A stretch of 64,000 bases of DNA, taken from Anaerolineae bacterium (GTDB taxonomy: Bacteria > Chloroflexota > Anaerolineae > Anaerolineales > Villigracilaceae). A model generated the notes under the pieces. That model was not told the origin of the DNA. It made no database searches and saw only the letters and a program-made list of their open reading frames with translations. Every line of letters starts with the position of its first letter. Position 1 is the stretch's first letter. The DNA is taken from NCBI GenBank assembly GCA_003130845.1, contig QEXW01000061.1, positions 35,266-99,265 of the forward strand, written 5' to 3'. This document shows, one piece after another, positions 27,181-35,320 of the stretch. The position numbers were made by a program, and so were the translations under genes.

Positions 27181-27212
27181 AACAAAAACTCCCACCCCAC
27201 ACGGGGCGGGAG
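27181..27212 (-). terminator. T-box-controlled terminator of the thrS leader
   Basis: On the minus strand a 10-bp stem CTCCCGCCCC / GGGGTGGGAG with loop GTGT is followed by TTTTTGTTT, 15 bp before the thrS start codon. It would be disrupted by formation of the antiterminator containing the T-box motif at 27222-27234. Confidence 0.85.
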
Positions 27213-27450
27213 AGTGACTCACGCGGTACCACCCGATTTACCCGAAAATCGCGCAACCGATTTACAGGCATCTCTTTGGCCGATAACGAGACCAACCGTT
27301 TTCCTTACTGGGCGCTTGTGCCGTTCTGGTCAACGCTCGCGGGTGGTTTTCAACGGTTCTGGCTGAAGCAGGCTCTCAATCTATGGCCGGCTCTCCCTGT
27401 CGGCAGAAACCCGTTTACTCGTCCCGGTCTTTGCGTTTGATAGGGGGCTT
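27181..27450 (-). promoter_or_regulatory. Threonine-specific T-box riboswitch leader of thrS
   Basis: The minus strand contains the T-box consensus GGTGGTACCGCG (27222-27233) upstream of the leader terminator. Further upstream are a stem-I-like region with GAGTAA and AGGGAGAGCC elements and, in the expected position, ACC (27355-27357, in AGAACCG), a threonine codon followed by a purine, which I read as the specifier. Uncharged tRNA-Thr pairing with the specifier and with the T-box bulge would prevent termination and raise ThrRS synthesis. The leader directly follows tRNA-Val on the same strand. Confidence 0.9.
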
Positions 27451-27459
27451 GCTTTTCAG

Positions 27460-27533
27460 TGGGCGGGATAGGACTCGAACCTACGGCCTTTGCGATGTCA
27501 ACGCAATGCTCTAACCAACTGAGCTACCCGCCC
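27460..27533 (-). tRNA. tRNA-Val (anticodon GAC)
   Basis: A 74-nt cloverleaf on the minus strand: acceptor GGGCGGG / CCCGCCC, D arm GCTC...GAGC, anticodon arm TTGCG-TTGACAT-CGCAA with anticodon GAC, T arm GTAGG-TTCGAGT-CCTAT, discriminator A. CCA is not encoded. It is the first element of a transcript that appears to continue into the thrS T-box leader, since no terminator separates them. Confidence 0.95.
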
Positions 27534-27545
27534 AGGCGAGTAAGT

Positions 27546-27574
27546 ATTATACACAGGGCGGCGAAAAAAGGCAA
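27546..27574 (-). promoter_or_regulatory. Promoter of tRNA-Val (and probably thrS)
   Basis: Minus strand TTGCCT (27569-27574), 17 bp, TATAAT (27546-27551). Transcription should start about six bases before the mature tRNA 5' end. Confidence 0.75.
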
Positions 27575-27670
27575 TGTTTTTTCAAGGTGTGGGCGAAGTT
27601 GCGGAGAAAATGGCTTTGTTTGCGCTCCACTCGCCCGTGTTCCGAACATCAATCTTGTGCCAAAAATTTG

Positions 27671-27699
27671 TTGACGCAAGTCGTTGACCGTGATACAAT
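27671..27699 (+). promoter_or_regulatory. Promoter of tRNA-Lys
   Basis: TTGACG (27671-27676), 17 bp, TACAAT (27694-27699), 14 bp before the mature 5' end of the tRNA. Confidence 0.8.
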
Positions 27700-27713
27700 C
27701 GGCACTCGCAAAT

Positions 27714-27785
27714 GGGCGTGTAGCTCAATGGCAGAGCAGCGGCCTTTTAAGCCGTTTGTTGAGGGTTCGATCCCCTCCACGCTCA
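27714..27785 (+). tRNA. tRNA-Lys (anticodon TTT)
   Basis: A 72-nt cloverleaf: acceptor GGGCGTG / CACGCTC (one G-T pair), D arm GCTC...GAGC with a short loop, anticodon arm GCGGC-CTTTTAA-GCCGT with anticodon TTT, T arm GAGGG-TTCGATC-CCCTC, discriminator A; CCA is not encoded. It has its own promoter and terminator. Confidence 0.95.
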
Positions 27786-27786
27786 C

Positions 27787-27818
27787 AAAAAAGCCTCTCC
27801 GACACGGAGGGCTTTTTT
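27787..27818 (+). terminator. Terminator of tRNA-Lys
   Basis: AAAAAAGCCTCTCCG ... CGGAGGGCTTTTTT: a stem of about 14 bp with one bulge and a 3-nt loop, ending in six T. The left A-run could let it also stop leftward transcription of the pgmB operon only if that reads past 27852. Confidence 0.85.
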
Positions 27819-27851
27819 GTTTCTCAGTGGCCAAGGCACTTGCTCTTTTGG

Positions 27852-28499
27852 TTAGCCAAAAGCGGACAAGAGTTGTTGCAAGCGAACCGTTTCCAGCGAG
27901 GGTAAGACAAGATGCGCTCGCCCAACCCGTTCGCGCGGGCCTAGGCCAAGGGTCCAAAACCCGCCGGCCAGGGCGGCTTCGATGCCGGCGGCGGCGTCTT
28001 CAACCACCACGCACTGCCAGGGAGGCAGCCCCAACTGGTCGGCGGCGTGCAGGAACAGGTCGGGGGCTGGTTTTTGGCGTTCAACGCTGTTGCCATCCGA
28101 GACGGCATCGAGCAGGGGGGCAATGCCCAGGCGTTCAATCACTTCGCGGGCGTTTTTGCTGGCCGAGCCGAGCGCCGCTTTCAGCCCGGCGGCGCGAATC
28201 TCTTCGAGCAGTTCCCGCGCCCCCGGCAGGACATCCGCCGGGGAGATTTCGCGGATGAATTCCAGGTAGTAGTTGTTTTTGCGCGCCATCCACTCTTGCA
28301 GCTGCTCTTCGGTGGCGGGGTGACCTTTGAGCAGGGTCAGCAACGATTCGCGGCGCGGAATGCCGCGCAGGGCTTCGTTTTCCTGGCGGGTGAACGGAAT
28401 GCCCAATTCATCGGCCAGGCGTTTCCAGCCACGGTAGTGATATTCGGCGGTATCGGTCAGGACACCGTCCAGGTCGAAGATAAATCCTTTGATATTCAT
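27852..28499 (-). CDS. pgmB: Beta-phosphoglucomutase (HAD superfamily)
   Basis: 215 residues from the ATG at 28499, with GGAG seven nt upstream. HAD motif I FIFDLDGVLTDTAEYHYRGWKRLA holds the nucleophile Asp and the acid/base Asp; the cap carries R-G-I-P-R-R-E-S-L, typical of beta-PGM substrate binding; GSASKNA is motif II, and the later VVEDAAAGIEAALAGG holds the metal-binding acidic residues. It converts beta-glucose-1-phosphate, the product of inverting GH65 phosphorylases, to glucose-6-phosphate. It is the last gene of the disaccharide operon and is separated from the GH65 gene by a strong hairpin. Confidence 0.93.
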   Translation of the reverse strand: MNIKGFIFDLDGVLTDTAEYHYRGWKRLADELGIPFTRQENEALRGIPRRESLLTLLKGHPATEEQLQEWMARKNNYYLEFIREISPADVLPGARELLEEIRAAGLKAALGSASKNAREVIERLGIAPLLDAVSDGNSVERQKPAPDLFLHAADQLGLPPWQCVVVEDAAAGIEAALAGGFWTLGLGPRERVGRAHLVLPSLETVRLQQLLSAFG

Positions 28500-28514
28500 G
28501 GGTTTCTCCATACC

Positions 28515-28558
28515 AAAAACGGCTGCCACTTCTGCGGGCAGAGATGGCAGCCGTTTTT
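28515..28558 (-). terminator. Intercistronic hairpin between the GH65 gene and pgmB
   Basis: Perfect 14-bp inverted repeat AAAAACGGCTGCCA / TGGCAGCCGTTTTT around a 16-nt loop. On the minus strand it ends in five T and lies between the GH65 stop and the pgmB ribosome site, so it can act as an attenuating terminator or as a 3' stabiliser. Confidence 0.75.
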
Positions 28559-28578
28559 TAGCCATCGAACAGGAAGGA

Positions 28579-30726
28579 TTATGCCTCCCCGACAGTGACG
28601 AGGTGTTGTTGGCCGCGTAGGGTGAAACGGAAGGCCAGGTTTTTCCAATGCGAGGGCAGGCGCGGATGGGTTTCCCAACTTCCATCGGGGTGGATGCGCA
28701 GGCCGCCGAAGCCGAAGACGACTGCTTGCCAGATGCCGCCCGCCGAAGCGGCGTGAATGCCATCCCCGGCGTTGCCGCGCACATCGCGTAGGTCGGCGCG
28801 GGCGGCGTGCAGAAAGTGTTCGTAGGCTTCGTCCACATCGCCCATCTGGCAGGCTACGATGGCTTGCATCGAGGGGCCGAGCGAAGAGCCGTAGGTGTGG
28901 TCGGTGCGTGGGGTGTAGTAATCGTAATTGATGCGCACTTGTTCCGGCGTAAAGCGCTCTGGCAGCAAGTAGAGCGCCATCAGCACATCGGGTTGTTTGA
29001 GAACCTGGTAATGATTAGCGGCTTCGATGCCGAAAATTTCGTGCATGGATTTGGTGCGCGGTTCGTAATCCGCCAGGTTGACGTCTTTTAGGCGAAAGAA
29101 GCCATCGAATTGCTCAATCAGACCATCCGGTCGGACGTTGAGAATCATGCGCGCGGCCACATCCTGCCAATGTGCCAACCGTTCAGGGGTTAGGTTTAGC
29201 GTTTCTTTGAGTTCGGCAGCGCGCTGCGGGTGATGGTGTTCCAGCCAGGTGAGTGTTTCGAGCGCGGTTTCGATGTTCCAGCGCGCCAGGATGTTCGTGT
29301 AGGCGTTGTTGTCCACGTGGTCGTGATACTCATCCGGCCCGATGACATCACGGTAGCCGTACCCGCCGCGTTCTTCCAGCCATTCGGCGCGCGAGGCAAA
29401 AAATTTGGCGGTATCTAACACCAGTTCTGCGCCATAACGAGCGTACCAGTCGTCTTGGCCGGTGATGCGCCAATATTGCCAGGCGCCATACGCTACATCG
29501 GCGGAGATGTGAATGGCCAGGTCGCCGGTCCATACGCGGGCGAGTTTTTTCTTATCGTGAAAATCTGGCACCCACGTGGGCGTCACTTCCTCGCCGGTAT
29601 CGGCGCTTTCCCAGGCGAACCAGGCGCCTTCGTACCCTGCCTGGCGGGCTTTTTCACGCGCAGCAGGCAGGGTGAGATGCCGGTATTCCAGCAGGTTGCG
29701 GGCAATGTGCGGCGCGGTGAAGGTGAAGACCGGCAGCATGAAGATTTCGGTATCCCAAAACGCATGGCCGCGATAGCCAAAGCCGGAGAGTGTTTTGGCG
29801 CCGATGTTGACGCGGTTATCGTGGCGGGGGGCGGCGATGAGCAATTGGAACAGGCTGAAGCGGACGGCCAACTCGGCTTCTTCATCGCCTGCGATGCTCA
29901 CTTCGCATTGCTCCCACTCACGCGCCCAGGCTTGGGTTTGCGCTTGCAGGGCGGCTTCCCAACCTTGGGGGCGGGCAGCGCTTTCAAGCGCCAGCACCAG
30001 GGGATGGTCGCTATCGCGCGAGGTGGCAATGCCTACGAATTTGGTCAGCGTTATGGTTTGGCCGGGGCGAGCAGGCACGCGCTGGCACAGGGTGGGTTGG
30101 CCTTCGGCGTCCCAGTAGTCGAAGGCGGCAGAATGGCTGGAGAGCAGGCGCATGGCCAGGGCTAGGGTGATGCTGCTCTGGCGGGTGATGGTTTCCAGCC
30201 AGACAGTTTGTCCGTTTTTGCGCCCCTGGCGGGTCACGTTCCAGTGCCGCAGGCCTTCGTTATCCACATGCGCATTGAGCGCGGCGCGCCATTCAATTTC
30301 TCCCTCAAATTCTGGTGTCACCTGGCAGCGCAAGGCCAGGAGATGTTCGTCATGCAGGGACGCAAACCGTTCAAAGCGCAGTTCGGCAATTTTGCCGTTT
30401 GGCGATTTCCAACGCACGCGGCGCGTTAGCACGCCCGTTCGCAGGTCGAGCTGACGGTGATACTCTAAGACTTCGCCTTGGGCAAGGGAGAATTTTTCAC
30501 CATCCAGCACGACCTGCAGGGAGAGCCAATCGGGCGCGTTGGCGAGTTCGGTAAAGACGATGGGCGCGGCATCGAACACGCCGTGGACGAAGGTGGCGCG
30601 GCTTTCGCCAGAATGGCCTTCTTCGAACGCGCCACGCGTGGAAAGATAGCCGTTGCCAATCGTGAAGATGGTCTCTTTATGGCGTTGCTTAGAGGGGTCA
30701 AAGGAGGTTTCGTCGAGAGTCCACAT
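28579..30726 (-). CDS. Glycoside hydrolase family 65 disaccharide phosphorylase
   Basis: 715 residues. GH65 layout: N-terminal beta-sandwich (to ~270), helical linker, (alpha/alpha)6 barrel (~320-640) and a small C-terminal beta domain. Diagnostic sequences are TIGNGYLSTRG near the N-terminus, GYRGHAFWDTEIF (318-330, substrate site) and IGPDEYHDHVDNNAYTN with the general acid E466. Members phosphorolyse alpha-linked disaccharides with inversion: maltose, trehalose, kojibiose, nigerose or related. Specificity cannot be fixed here. The adjacent beta-phosphoglucomutase uses the expected beta-glucose-1-phosphate, and the LacI/ABC genes upstream import and sense the sugar. Confidence 0.93.
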   Translation of the reverse strand: MWTLDETSFDPSKQRHKETIFTIGNGYLSTRGAFEEGHSGESRATFVHGVFDAAPIVFTELANAPDWLSLQVVLDGEKFSLAQGEVLEYHRQLDLRTGVLTRRVRWKSPNGKIAELRFERFASLHDEHLLALRCQVTPEFEGEIEWRAALNAHVDNEGLRHWNVTRQGRKNGQTVWLETITRQSSITLALAMRLLSSHSAAFDYWDAEGQPTLCQRVPARPGQTITLTKFVGIATSRDSDHPLVLALESAARPQGWEAALQAQTQAWAREWEQCEVSIAGDEEAELAVRFSLFQLLIAAPRHDNRVNIGAKTLSGFGYRGHAFWDTEIFMLPVFTFTAPHIARNLLEYRHLTLPAAREKARQAGYEGAWFAWESADTGEEVTPTWVPDFHDKKKLARVWTGDLAIHISADVAYGAWQYWRITGQDDWYARYGAELVLDTAKFFASRAEWLEERGGYGYRDVIGPDEYHDHVDNNAYTNILARWNIETALETLTWLEHHHPQRAAELKETLNLTPERLAHWQDVAARMILNVRPDGLIEQFDGFFRLKDVNLADYEPRTKSMHEIFGIEAANHYQVLKQPDVLMALYLLPERFTPEQVRINYDYYTPRTDHTYGSSLGPSMQAIVACQMGDVDEAYEHFLHAARADLRDVRGNAGDGIHAASAGGIWQAVVFGFGGLRIHPDGSWETHPRLPSHWKNLAFRFTLRGQQHLVTVGEA

Positions 30727-30837
30727 AGTTAGGGATGCAGAAAGGTGAAGGATGAATGATGATGGATGATTGCGGGCCGGCCTCGCACCCTGGCCTGCGC
30801 GAGACCGGCAAAGGAGAGAGGAAGATGGAGGAGAAAC

Positions 30838-31761
30838 TCAGCCTTCTTTCGAGCCGGTGGAAGCGATACTGCGGATGAAGTATTTCTGGAAGGCGAAGAA
30901 GATGATGAGCATGGGCAGGGTGTTGAAGAGCGAACCTGCCAGTACCACCGAGTACAGGGTGTAGTACTCGCCGCGGAACCATTGCAGGCCGATGGGCAGG
31001 GTGAAGTTTTCGGGCGTGCGCAGGACGAGCAGCGGCCACATGAAGCTGTTCCAAGCGCCCTGGAAGGTGAGCAGGCCGAGCGTGAGCAGTTGCGTCTGGC
31101 TGATGGGCAGGACGATGCGGAAGAAAGTCCCCCAGCGACCAGAACCGTCCATCATGGCGGCTTCTTCCAGCTCTTTGGGGAAGGATTTGTAAAACTGCGT
31201 CATCATGAACACGCCGAAGGCATCGGCCATACCCGGTACAATCACGCCCCAGGGGCTATCCAGCAGGTTGAATCCGGTGGGGAGGGTGAGATTGCCGAGT
31301 TGGATGCCGCCGCGAATCAGCCCTGGCCCAATGATGAGGAACGAGGGGATGAGCGTGACCACGCCCGGCATCATCATCGAGACCAGCAGCAGATTGAACA
31401 AGAAATTCTTGAGCGGAAACTCGATGCGCGCGAAGGCGTAGCCGGCCATGGCGCAGAACAGGACCCGGAAGATTGTGATGGTGATGGAGATGACCACGCT
31501 GTTCATCACCCAGCGCGGGAAGAGTTCAAAGGTTTGCAGGATGGTCTGGTAGTTTTCTAGCGTAAAGGGAATCGGCCACCAGATGGGCGGGGTGTAAGCA
31601 TTGGCGACCGGTTTGAGCGAGAAAACCAATGTGAAGTAGAGCGGCGCGATGGAGAGAACCGCCCAAAAGAAGAGCAAGGCGTAGAAAATGCCTTTGCGCA
31701 CCTGGTCAAGCACAACCGGCGCTTCGCCAGGGCGGGGGGAGGTCGTGGAAAGAGTCGTCAT
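30838..31761 (-). CDS. Sugar ABC transporter permease, MalG/UgpE type
   Basis: 307 residues with six membrane helices and the cytoplasmic EAA loop (EEAAMMDGSGRWGTFFRIVLPIS), which docks to the ATPase. N-terminal ~20 residues are cytoplasmic. It pairs with the MalF-like permease that ends 12 bp upstream. No ATPase (MsmK/MalK type) is encoded in the operon, so a shared ATPase from elsewhere must energise it, as is common for CUT1 transporters. The 111-bp gap after it, before the GH65 gene, holds a G/A-rich stretch and no gene I can see. Confidence 0.93.
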   Translation of the reverse strand: MTTLSTTSPRPGEAPVVLDQVRKGIFYALLFFWAVLSIAPLYFTLVFSLKPVANAYTPPIWWPIPFTLENYQTILQTFELFPRWVMNSVVISITITIFRVLFCAMAGYAFARIEFPLKNFLFNLLLVSMMMPGVVTLIPSFLIIGPGLIRGGIQLGNLTLPTGFNLLDSPWGVIVPGMADAFGVFMMTQFYKSFPKELEEAAMMDGSGRWGTFFRIVLPISQTQLLTLGLLTFQGAWNSFMWPLLVLRTPENFTLPIGLQWFRGEYYTLYSVVLAGSLFNTLPMLIIFFAFQKYFIRSIASTGSKEG

Positions 31762-31773
31762 GTTACACCGCCT

Positions 31774-32664
31774 TTAGCGTTCTGCGGAAGAGCCGCTGCC
31801 TTCGATGATGCGGCGCTGCAGGATGGTTACGCCCAGGATGATGAGCGTCAGGATGACGGCCAGCGCGGAGGCTTGTCCCATCTTGATGGTGGTATCGCGG
31901 AAGGCCCATTTGTAGATGAGATAGGTGATGGTGGTGGTGGAATCAAGCGGGCCGCCGGCGGTCATCACGAAAATCTGGTCGAAGACCTGGAAACAGCCAA
32001 TGACGCCGACCGTGACGACGAAGAAGATGACCGGGCGCAGCATGGGGATGGTGATGTAAAAGAACGTTTGCGGCCCGTTTGCGCCGTCTATTTGCGCGGC
32101 CTCGTAAATGCTGGGGGAAATATCCTGCAAACCGGCCAAGAAAATGAGCATGAGCGTGCCGCTGGTGGTGAAGATGTTCATGCCCATAATGACGTAGAAG
32201 GCTGTGCGCGGGTCATCCAGCCAGTTGACCGAGAGCCCCATAATCTGGTTGAAGATGCCTTGCGGGGCGAAAATCCAGATAAAGATGAGCGAAATGACGA
32301 CCGACGAAGTAACCGAAGGCAGGTAAAAGATGGTGCGGAAAAAGCGCCGGAAGCGTAGCTTTTGGTCCATCGCAAAGGCCAGCACCAGGCTGAGGATGGT
32401 TTGAATAGGAACGACAATGAGGACATACTTGAAGGTATTGGGCAGTGCCTTTTGAAGGAACAAATCTTCTTCCAGTACGCGGCGGTAACTCTCCAGCCCG
32501 ATGAATTGTGGCGGTTTGAGCAGGTTGTAACTGGTAAAGGAGAGATACACAGCATACCCCAGCGAAATCAGGCTGAAGATGGTGAACAGAATGAGCCAGG
32601 GCGAGATGAATAGATAGCCAGTGATGGCTTCGGATACTTTGCGGGCATTGCCGGAGGCGGCCAT
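31774..32664 (-). CDS. Sugar ABC transporter permease, MalF/UgpA type
   Basis: 296 residues, six membrane helices and the EAA loop EAAQIDGANGPQTFFYITIPML in the CUT1 position. It forms the heterodimeric channel with the MalG-like partner. A GC-rich hairpin separates it from the binding-protein gene upstream and probably keeps the permease level below that of the binding protein. Confidence 0.93.
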   Translation of the reverse strand: MAASGNARKVSEAITGYLFISPWLILFTIFSLISLGYAVYLSFTSYNLLKPPQFIGLESYRRVLEEDLFLQKALPNTFKYVLIVVPIQTILSLVLAFAMDQKLRFRRFFRTIFYLPSVTSSVVISLIFIWIFAPQGIFNQIMGLSVNWLDDPRTAFYVIMGMNIFTTSGTLMLIFLAGLQDISPSIYEAAQIDGANGPQTFFYITIPMLRPVIFFVVTVGVIGCFQVFDQIFVMTAGGPLDSTTTITYLIYKWAFRDTTIKMGQASALAVILTLIILGVTILQRRIIEGSGSSAER

Positions 32665-32679
32665 AGCAGGTCTCCTTTT

Positions 32680-32709
32680 CCCCCGCCCAGGTTGTTGCCA
32701 GGGCGGGGG
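32680..32709 (-). other. Intercistronic GC-rich hairpin between binding protein and permease
   Basis: 9-bp stem CCCCCGCCC / GGGCGGGGG with a 12-nt loop, in the 68-bp gap. No long T-run follows on the minus strand (GAAAAGGAG), so it is better read as an mRNA-stabilising or processing structure for the upstream transcript than as a full terminator. Confidence 0.6.
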
Positions 32710-32732
32710 AAGGTAGGGGCGAATTGTTTGAA

Positions 32733-34058
32733 TTACTTCAGCGCTTTGCGAACGGCTTCAGCGGCCTGCTTCATGGCATCTGCCACCGGCTGGTTTTCTT
32801 TGAAGATGCGCTCCAGCGCCTTGCCCATCTGGTCGTTCACATCCGAACCGACCGCGCCCCAGAAGAAGGGTTGCGCGCCGTTGAACGAGCCATTGAAGAT
32901 GGCGGCGGAATTGGGGTTATTCTTGAGATAATCGCTGTTTTGCAGGGACTTGCGCGAGGGCAGGGCGAATCCGCTCTCCAGCACGGTCTTCTGGCTGGCT
33001 TCGCTGGTGAGGAATTGCACCACCTTCCAGGCGGCTTCGGGGTTCTTGGTGTTGGCCGAGATGCCCCACGCCACGGTGAAAATCAAGTTGCCTTCGCCTT
33101 TGGGGCCGGCGGGCGGCATAACCACGCCGTATTTGGTGCCGGGGAATTGGTCGCGCAGGTACGGAATCAGCCAGCCGCCTTCATAGACCATCGCGCACTG
33201 CCCTTTGCCGAACAGCGTGCCTTGCCAGCCTTCACCCAGGTCGGAGGGCATGGCGCCAATCTTTTCGGCGCGGAAGGAGGTGTAGAATTCAGCAGCGCCA
33301 ATCGCGGCTTCGCTATCGAGGGTAGTGTCTTTGAAGTCGGGGGTCATGACCGTGCCGCCATTTTGGAAGACGAAAGCCGGGAAGCGGCCTGGGTCGGGCG
33401 GGGTGCAGAAGCCATAGACCGGCTTGTTGGGGTCGCTCAGGTCGGTCAATTTGGCGGCGGCCTCTTTCAGCTCGGTCCAGGTCCAGTCATCGGTGGGGTA
33501 GGCCAGGCCGGCTTTGTCGAACAGGTCTTTGTTGTAGAACATGCCCAGGGTGTTGAAGTCCTTGGCGATACCGTACAACTTACCGTTGTAGGTGAAGGCT
33601 TCGACCAGGGCCGGGATGAATTCGTCTTTCTTTACACCGCTGGCGGCCATCAGGTCATCGAGTGGCAGCAGTGCATCGTTGGTCGCCAGTTCGAGCCACC
33701 AGAAGATGTCCACATAGTAAATATCAGGTTCCACGCCGCCTGCGATGGAGGTCAACAGTGCCTGCTTGTAATCGCCGGTAATCGGTTCGTATTTGACGAG
33801 GATATCGGGATTCTCGACCGAGAACTTGTAGAGCAGCGATTCGAGCAGGGCGGTTTCGGAGGGGCTGGAAGCCCAGCCAGAAAGCCGCACGACCGTTTTT
33901 TCGGCCGGAACTTGCACCTCGACAATTTGCGTCTCTTTGACGGTGACGGTTTCTTTGACGGTTTCCACCACTTTTTCGGGGGTGGCGGGCGCGCCGCAGG
34001 CGGTCAGCGCAAAGACCACGATGAGCAATGCCGACAACAATTTGAAGAGCGATTTCAT
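32733..34058 (-). CDS. Extracellular sugar-binding lipoprotein of ABC transporter
   Basis: 441 residues. A lipoprotein signal peptide is clear: basic MKSLFK, a hydrophobic core and lipobox LTAC with the lipidated Cys at ~21, followed by a ~35-residue Val/Glu/Thr-rich linker (TVKETVTVKETQ). The mature part is a family 1 solute-binding protein: LSGWASSPSETALLESLLYKF at the start of lobe 1, DIFWWLELATNDALLPLDD, and the GEGNLIFTVAWGISANTKNPEAAWKVVQFLTS end typical of maltose/trehalose binders. It delivers the sugar to the two permeases downstream. Confidence 0.93.
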   Translation of the reverse strand: MKSLFKLLSALLIVVFALTACGAPATPEKVVETVKETVTVKETQIVEVQVPAEKTVVRLSGWASSPSETALLESLLYKFSVENPDILVKYEPITGDYKQALLTSIAGGVEPDIYYVDIFWWLELATNDALLPLDDLMAASGVKKDEFIPALVEAFTYNGKLYGIAKDFNTLGMFYNKDLFDKAGLAYPTDDWTWTELKEAAAKLTDLSDPNKPVYGFCTPPDPGRFPAFVFQNGGTVMTPDFKDTTLDSEAAIGAAEFYTSFRAEKIGAMPSDLGEGWQGTLFGKGQCAMVYEGGWLIPYLRDQFPGTKYGVVMPPAGPKGEGNLIFTVAWGISANTKNPEAAWKVVQFLTSEASQKTVLESGFALPSRKSLQNSDYLKNNPNSAAIFNGSFNGAQPFFWGAVGSDVNDQMGKALERIFKENQPVADAMKQAAEAVRKALK

Positions 34059-34145
34059 CGTACTTCTCCTTTTTGAAAAGTTTAGAAAATGGTCAAATGA
34101 TTGGATGTGTGGTAAAAGAGAGATGCCCTGGTTTTTGGAATGCGA

Positions 34146-34158
34146 AAATCACCTCCTT
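34146..34158 (-). other. Isolated perfect Shine-Dalgarno-like sequence in the lacI-binding protein gap
   Basis: Minus strand AAGGAGGTGATT is complementary to the 16S rRNA 3' tail over its whole length but no ATG/GTG/TTG follows at 5-10 nt; the triplet there is ATT. The 185-bp gap otherwise shows a CCGG-rich inverted repeat near the lacI stop (34205-34235) and the AGGAG site of the binding-protein gene. Confidence 0.4.
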
Positions 34159-34243
34159 CGGGAGCGTGTGTTTGCTCGGGGCGGCGCATGACGCCTGGCA
34201 GTGACCTGCGCCGTCCGGTGAAGTTCCGAGCCGGGGCTTTTTG

Positions 34244-35263
34244 CTAGGCCGAGGCGCGGAGGATTAAACGAGGGGCGAGAAGAACGTGTTTTTCGGTGAG
34301 CGTTTTTCCTTCTAAAAGAGAGACCAGCATTTCCACGCACTTGCGGCCTGCTTGGGCAATCGGTTGGCGAATGCTGGTGAGGGGTGGGTATAGGTACTGC
34401 ACCATGGGGGCGTCGTCGAAACCGATGACGGCCAAATCACGCCCAATTTCTAATCCACGTTCGCGCGCGGCATACATGGCGCCAATGGCCATGGTGTCGT
34501 TGAGCGCAATCAGGGCGGTGGGGCGTTCTTCAGCGGGCAAATCGAGCAAGCGCAAGGTCATTTCGCGCCCGACATCAAATGTGCCTTCGCCGCGCAACAG
34601 GCACTTTGGACAAGGGGTTATTCCGACCTTCTGCATGGCCTGAAAATAGCCCTGAAGGCGGTCGTTGCCTACCCGCGAGGTCTCTGGCCAAGCCAGGGCA
34701 GCAATGCGGCGGTGTCCGCGTGCCAGCAGGTGTTCGACAGCCTGGCGCGTTCCGGCGGCGCCATCTACATCCACCCAGGGAAAATCCAGTTCTGGGTTCG
34801 AGCGGCCAAAGGCTACAAAGGGAAACCCGCGCTCCAACAGGAAGTGGATGCGCGGGTCGTTATAGTCTACGCTGGTGAGAACAAAGCCATCTACGCGGCG
34901 GGTAGCAATCAGTTCGCGGTAGGCTGTAATTTGTTCTTCGCCTTCCTGAAAAGGAAAAGGCAAAAGGTGGTAGCCCGCTGCTTCGGCCTCGCGCACCATG
35001 CTGGAGAGGAATTGGTCCAGGATATGGTTGACTTGGTCGGGGGAAGTTTGTACCCAAGAGTAACCAATCATAAAGCTGCGCCCGGCGCGCATGTTGCGGG
35101 CAATTTGGTTCGGGCGGTACCCTAGGTTTTGGGCGGCTTGTAAAATGCGCTCATGCGTCTCGGCCGAGACTTGTAATTGACCGTTAAGGACTTTCGAGAC
35201 GGTCTGATAGCTGACACCAGCCTGCGCGGCAACGGCTTTGAGGGTGACTTTGGGAGGCATCAT
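34244..35263 (-). CDS. LacI-family transcriptional repressor of the disaccharide operon
   Basis: 339 residues. N-terminal LacI headpiece: VTLKAVAAQAGVSYQTVSKVLNG helix-turn-helix, then ETHERILQAAQNLGYRPNQIARNMRAG including the hinge helix. The C-terminal ligand domain is the periplasmic-binding-protein fold of the family (VDGFVLTSVDYNDPRIHFLLERGFPFVAFGR; RPTALIALNDTMAIG; IGFDDAPMVQYLYPPLTSIRQP). It probably binds the disaccharide or a derivative. A perfect 28-bp palindrome overlaps its own transcription start, which implies autorepression, and because all downstream genes are on the same strand this site could control the whole operon. Confidence 0.93.
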   Translation of the reverse strand: MMPPKVTLKAVAAQAGVSYQTVSKVLNGQLQVSAETHERILQAAQNLGYRPNQIARNMRAGRSFMIGYSWVQTSPDQVNHILDQFLSSMVREAEAAGYHLLPFPFQEGEEQITAYRELIATRRVDGFVLTSVDYNDPRIHFLLERGFPFVAFGRSNPELDFPWVDVDGAAGTRQAVEHLLARGHRRIAALAWPETSRVGNDRLQGYFQAMQKVGITPCPKCLLRGEGTFDVGREMTLRLLDLPAEERPTALIALNDTMAIGAMYAARERGLEIGRDLAVIGFDDAPMVQYLYPPLTSIRQPIAQAGRKCVEMLVSLLEGKTLTEKHVLLAPRLILRASA

Positions 35264-35290
35264 CCACTCTCTGTGCGGTCTTTATCGTCA

Positions 35291-35318
35291 AGGCGAACGT
35301 TCGCGCGAACGTTCGCCT
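35291..35318 (-). promoter_or_regulatory. LacI-type operator: perfect 28-bp palindrome
   Basis: The sequence from 35291 to 35318 equals its own reverse complement and consists of two abutting CGAACGTTCG sites. It begins three bases from the -10 box and covers the expected transcription start of lacI. Confidence 0.85.
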
Positions 35319-35320
35319 AT

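Noticed and set aside
27587..28258. A 223-codon plus-strand open frame running through tRNA-Lys
   Set aside because: It covers the tRNA, its terminator and the antisense of pgmB, with no motif.
29455..30165. A 236-codon open frame opposite the GH65 gene
   Set aside because: Antisense shadow of a conserved GH65 coding region.
32724..34076. A 450-codon open frame opposite the binding-protein gene
   Set aside because: It mirrors a clear family 1 solute-binding gene on the other strand; its composition is Gly/Phe/His-rich with no recognisable motif.
34205..34235. A terminator after lacI
   Set aside because: The CCGG-containing inverted repeat is short and followed by no clean T-run on the minus strand; its role is uncertain.
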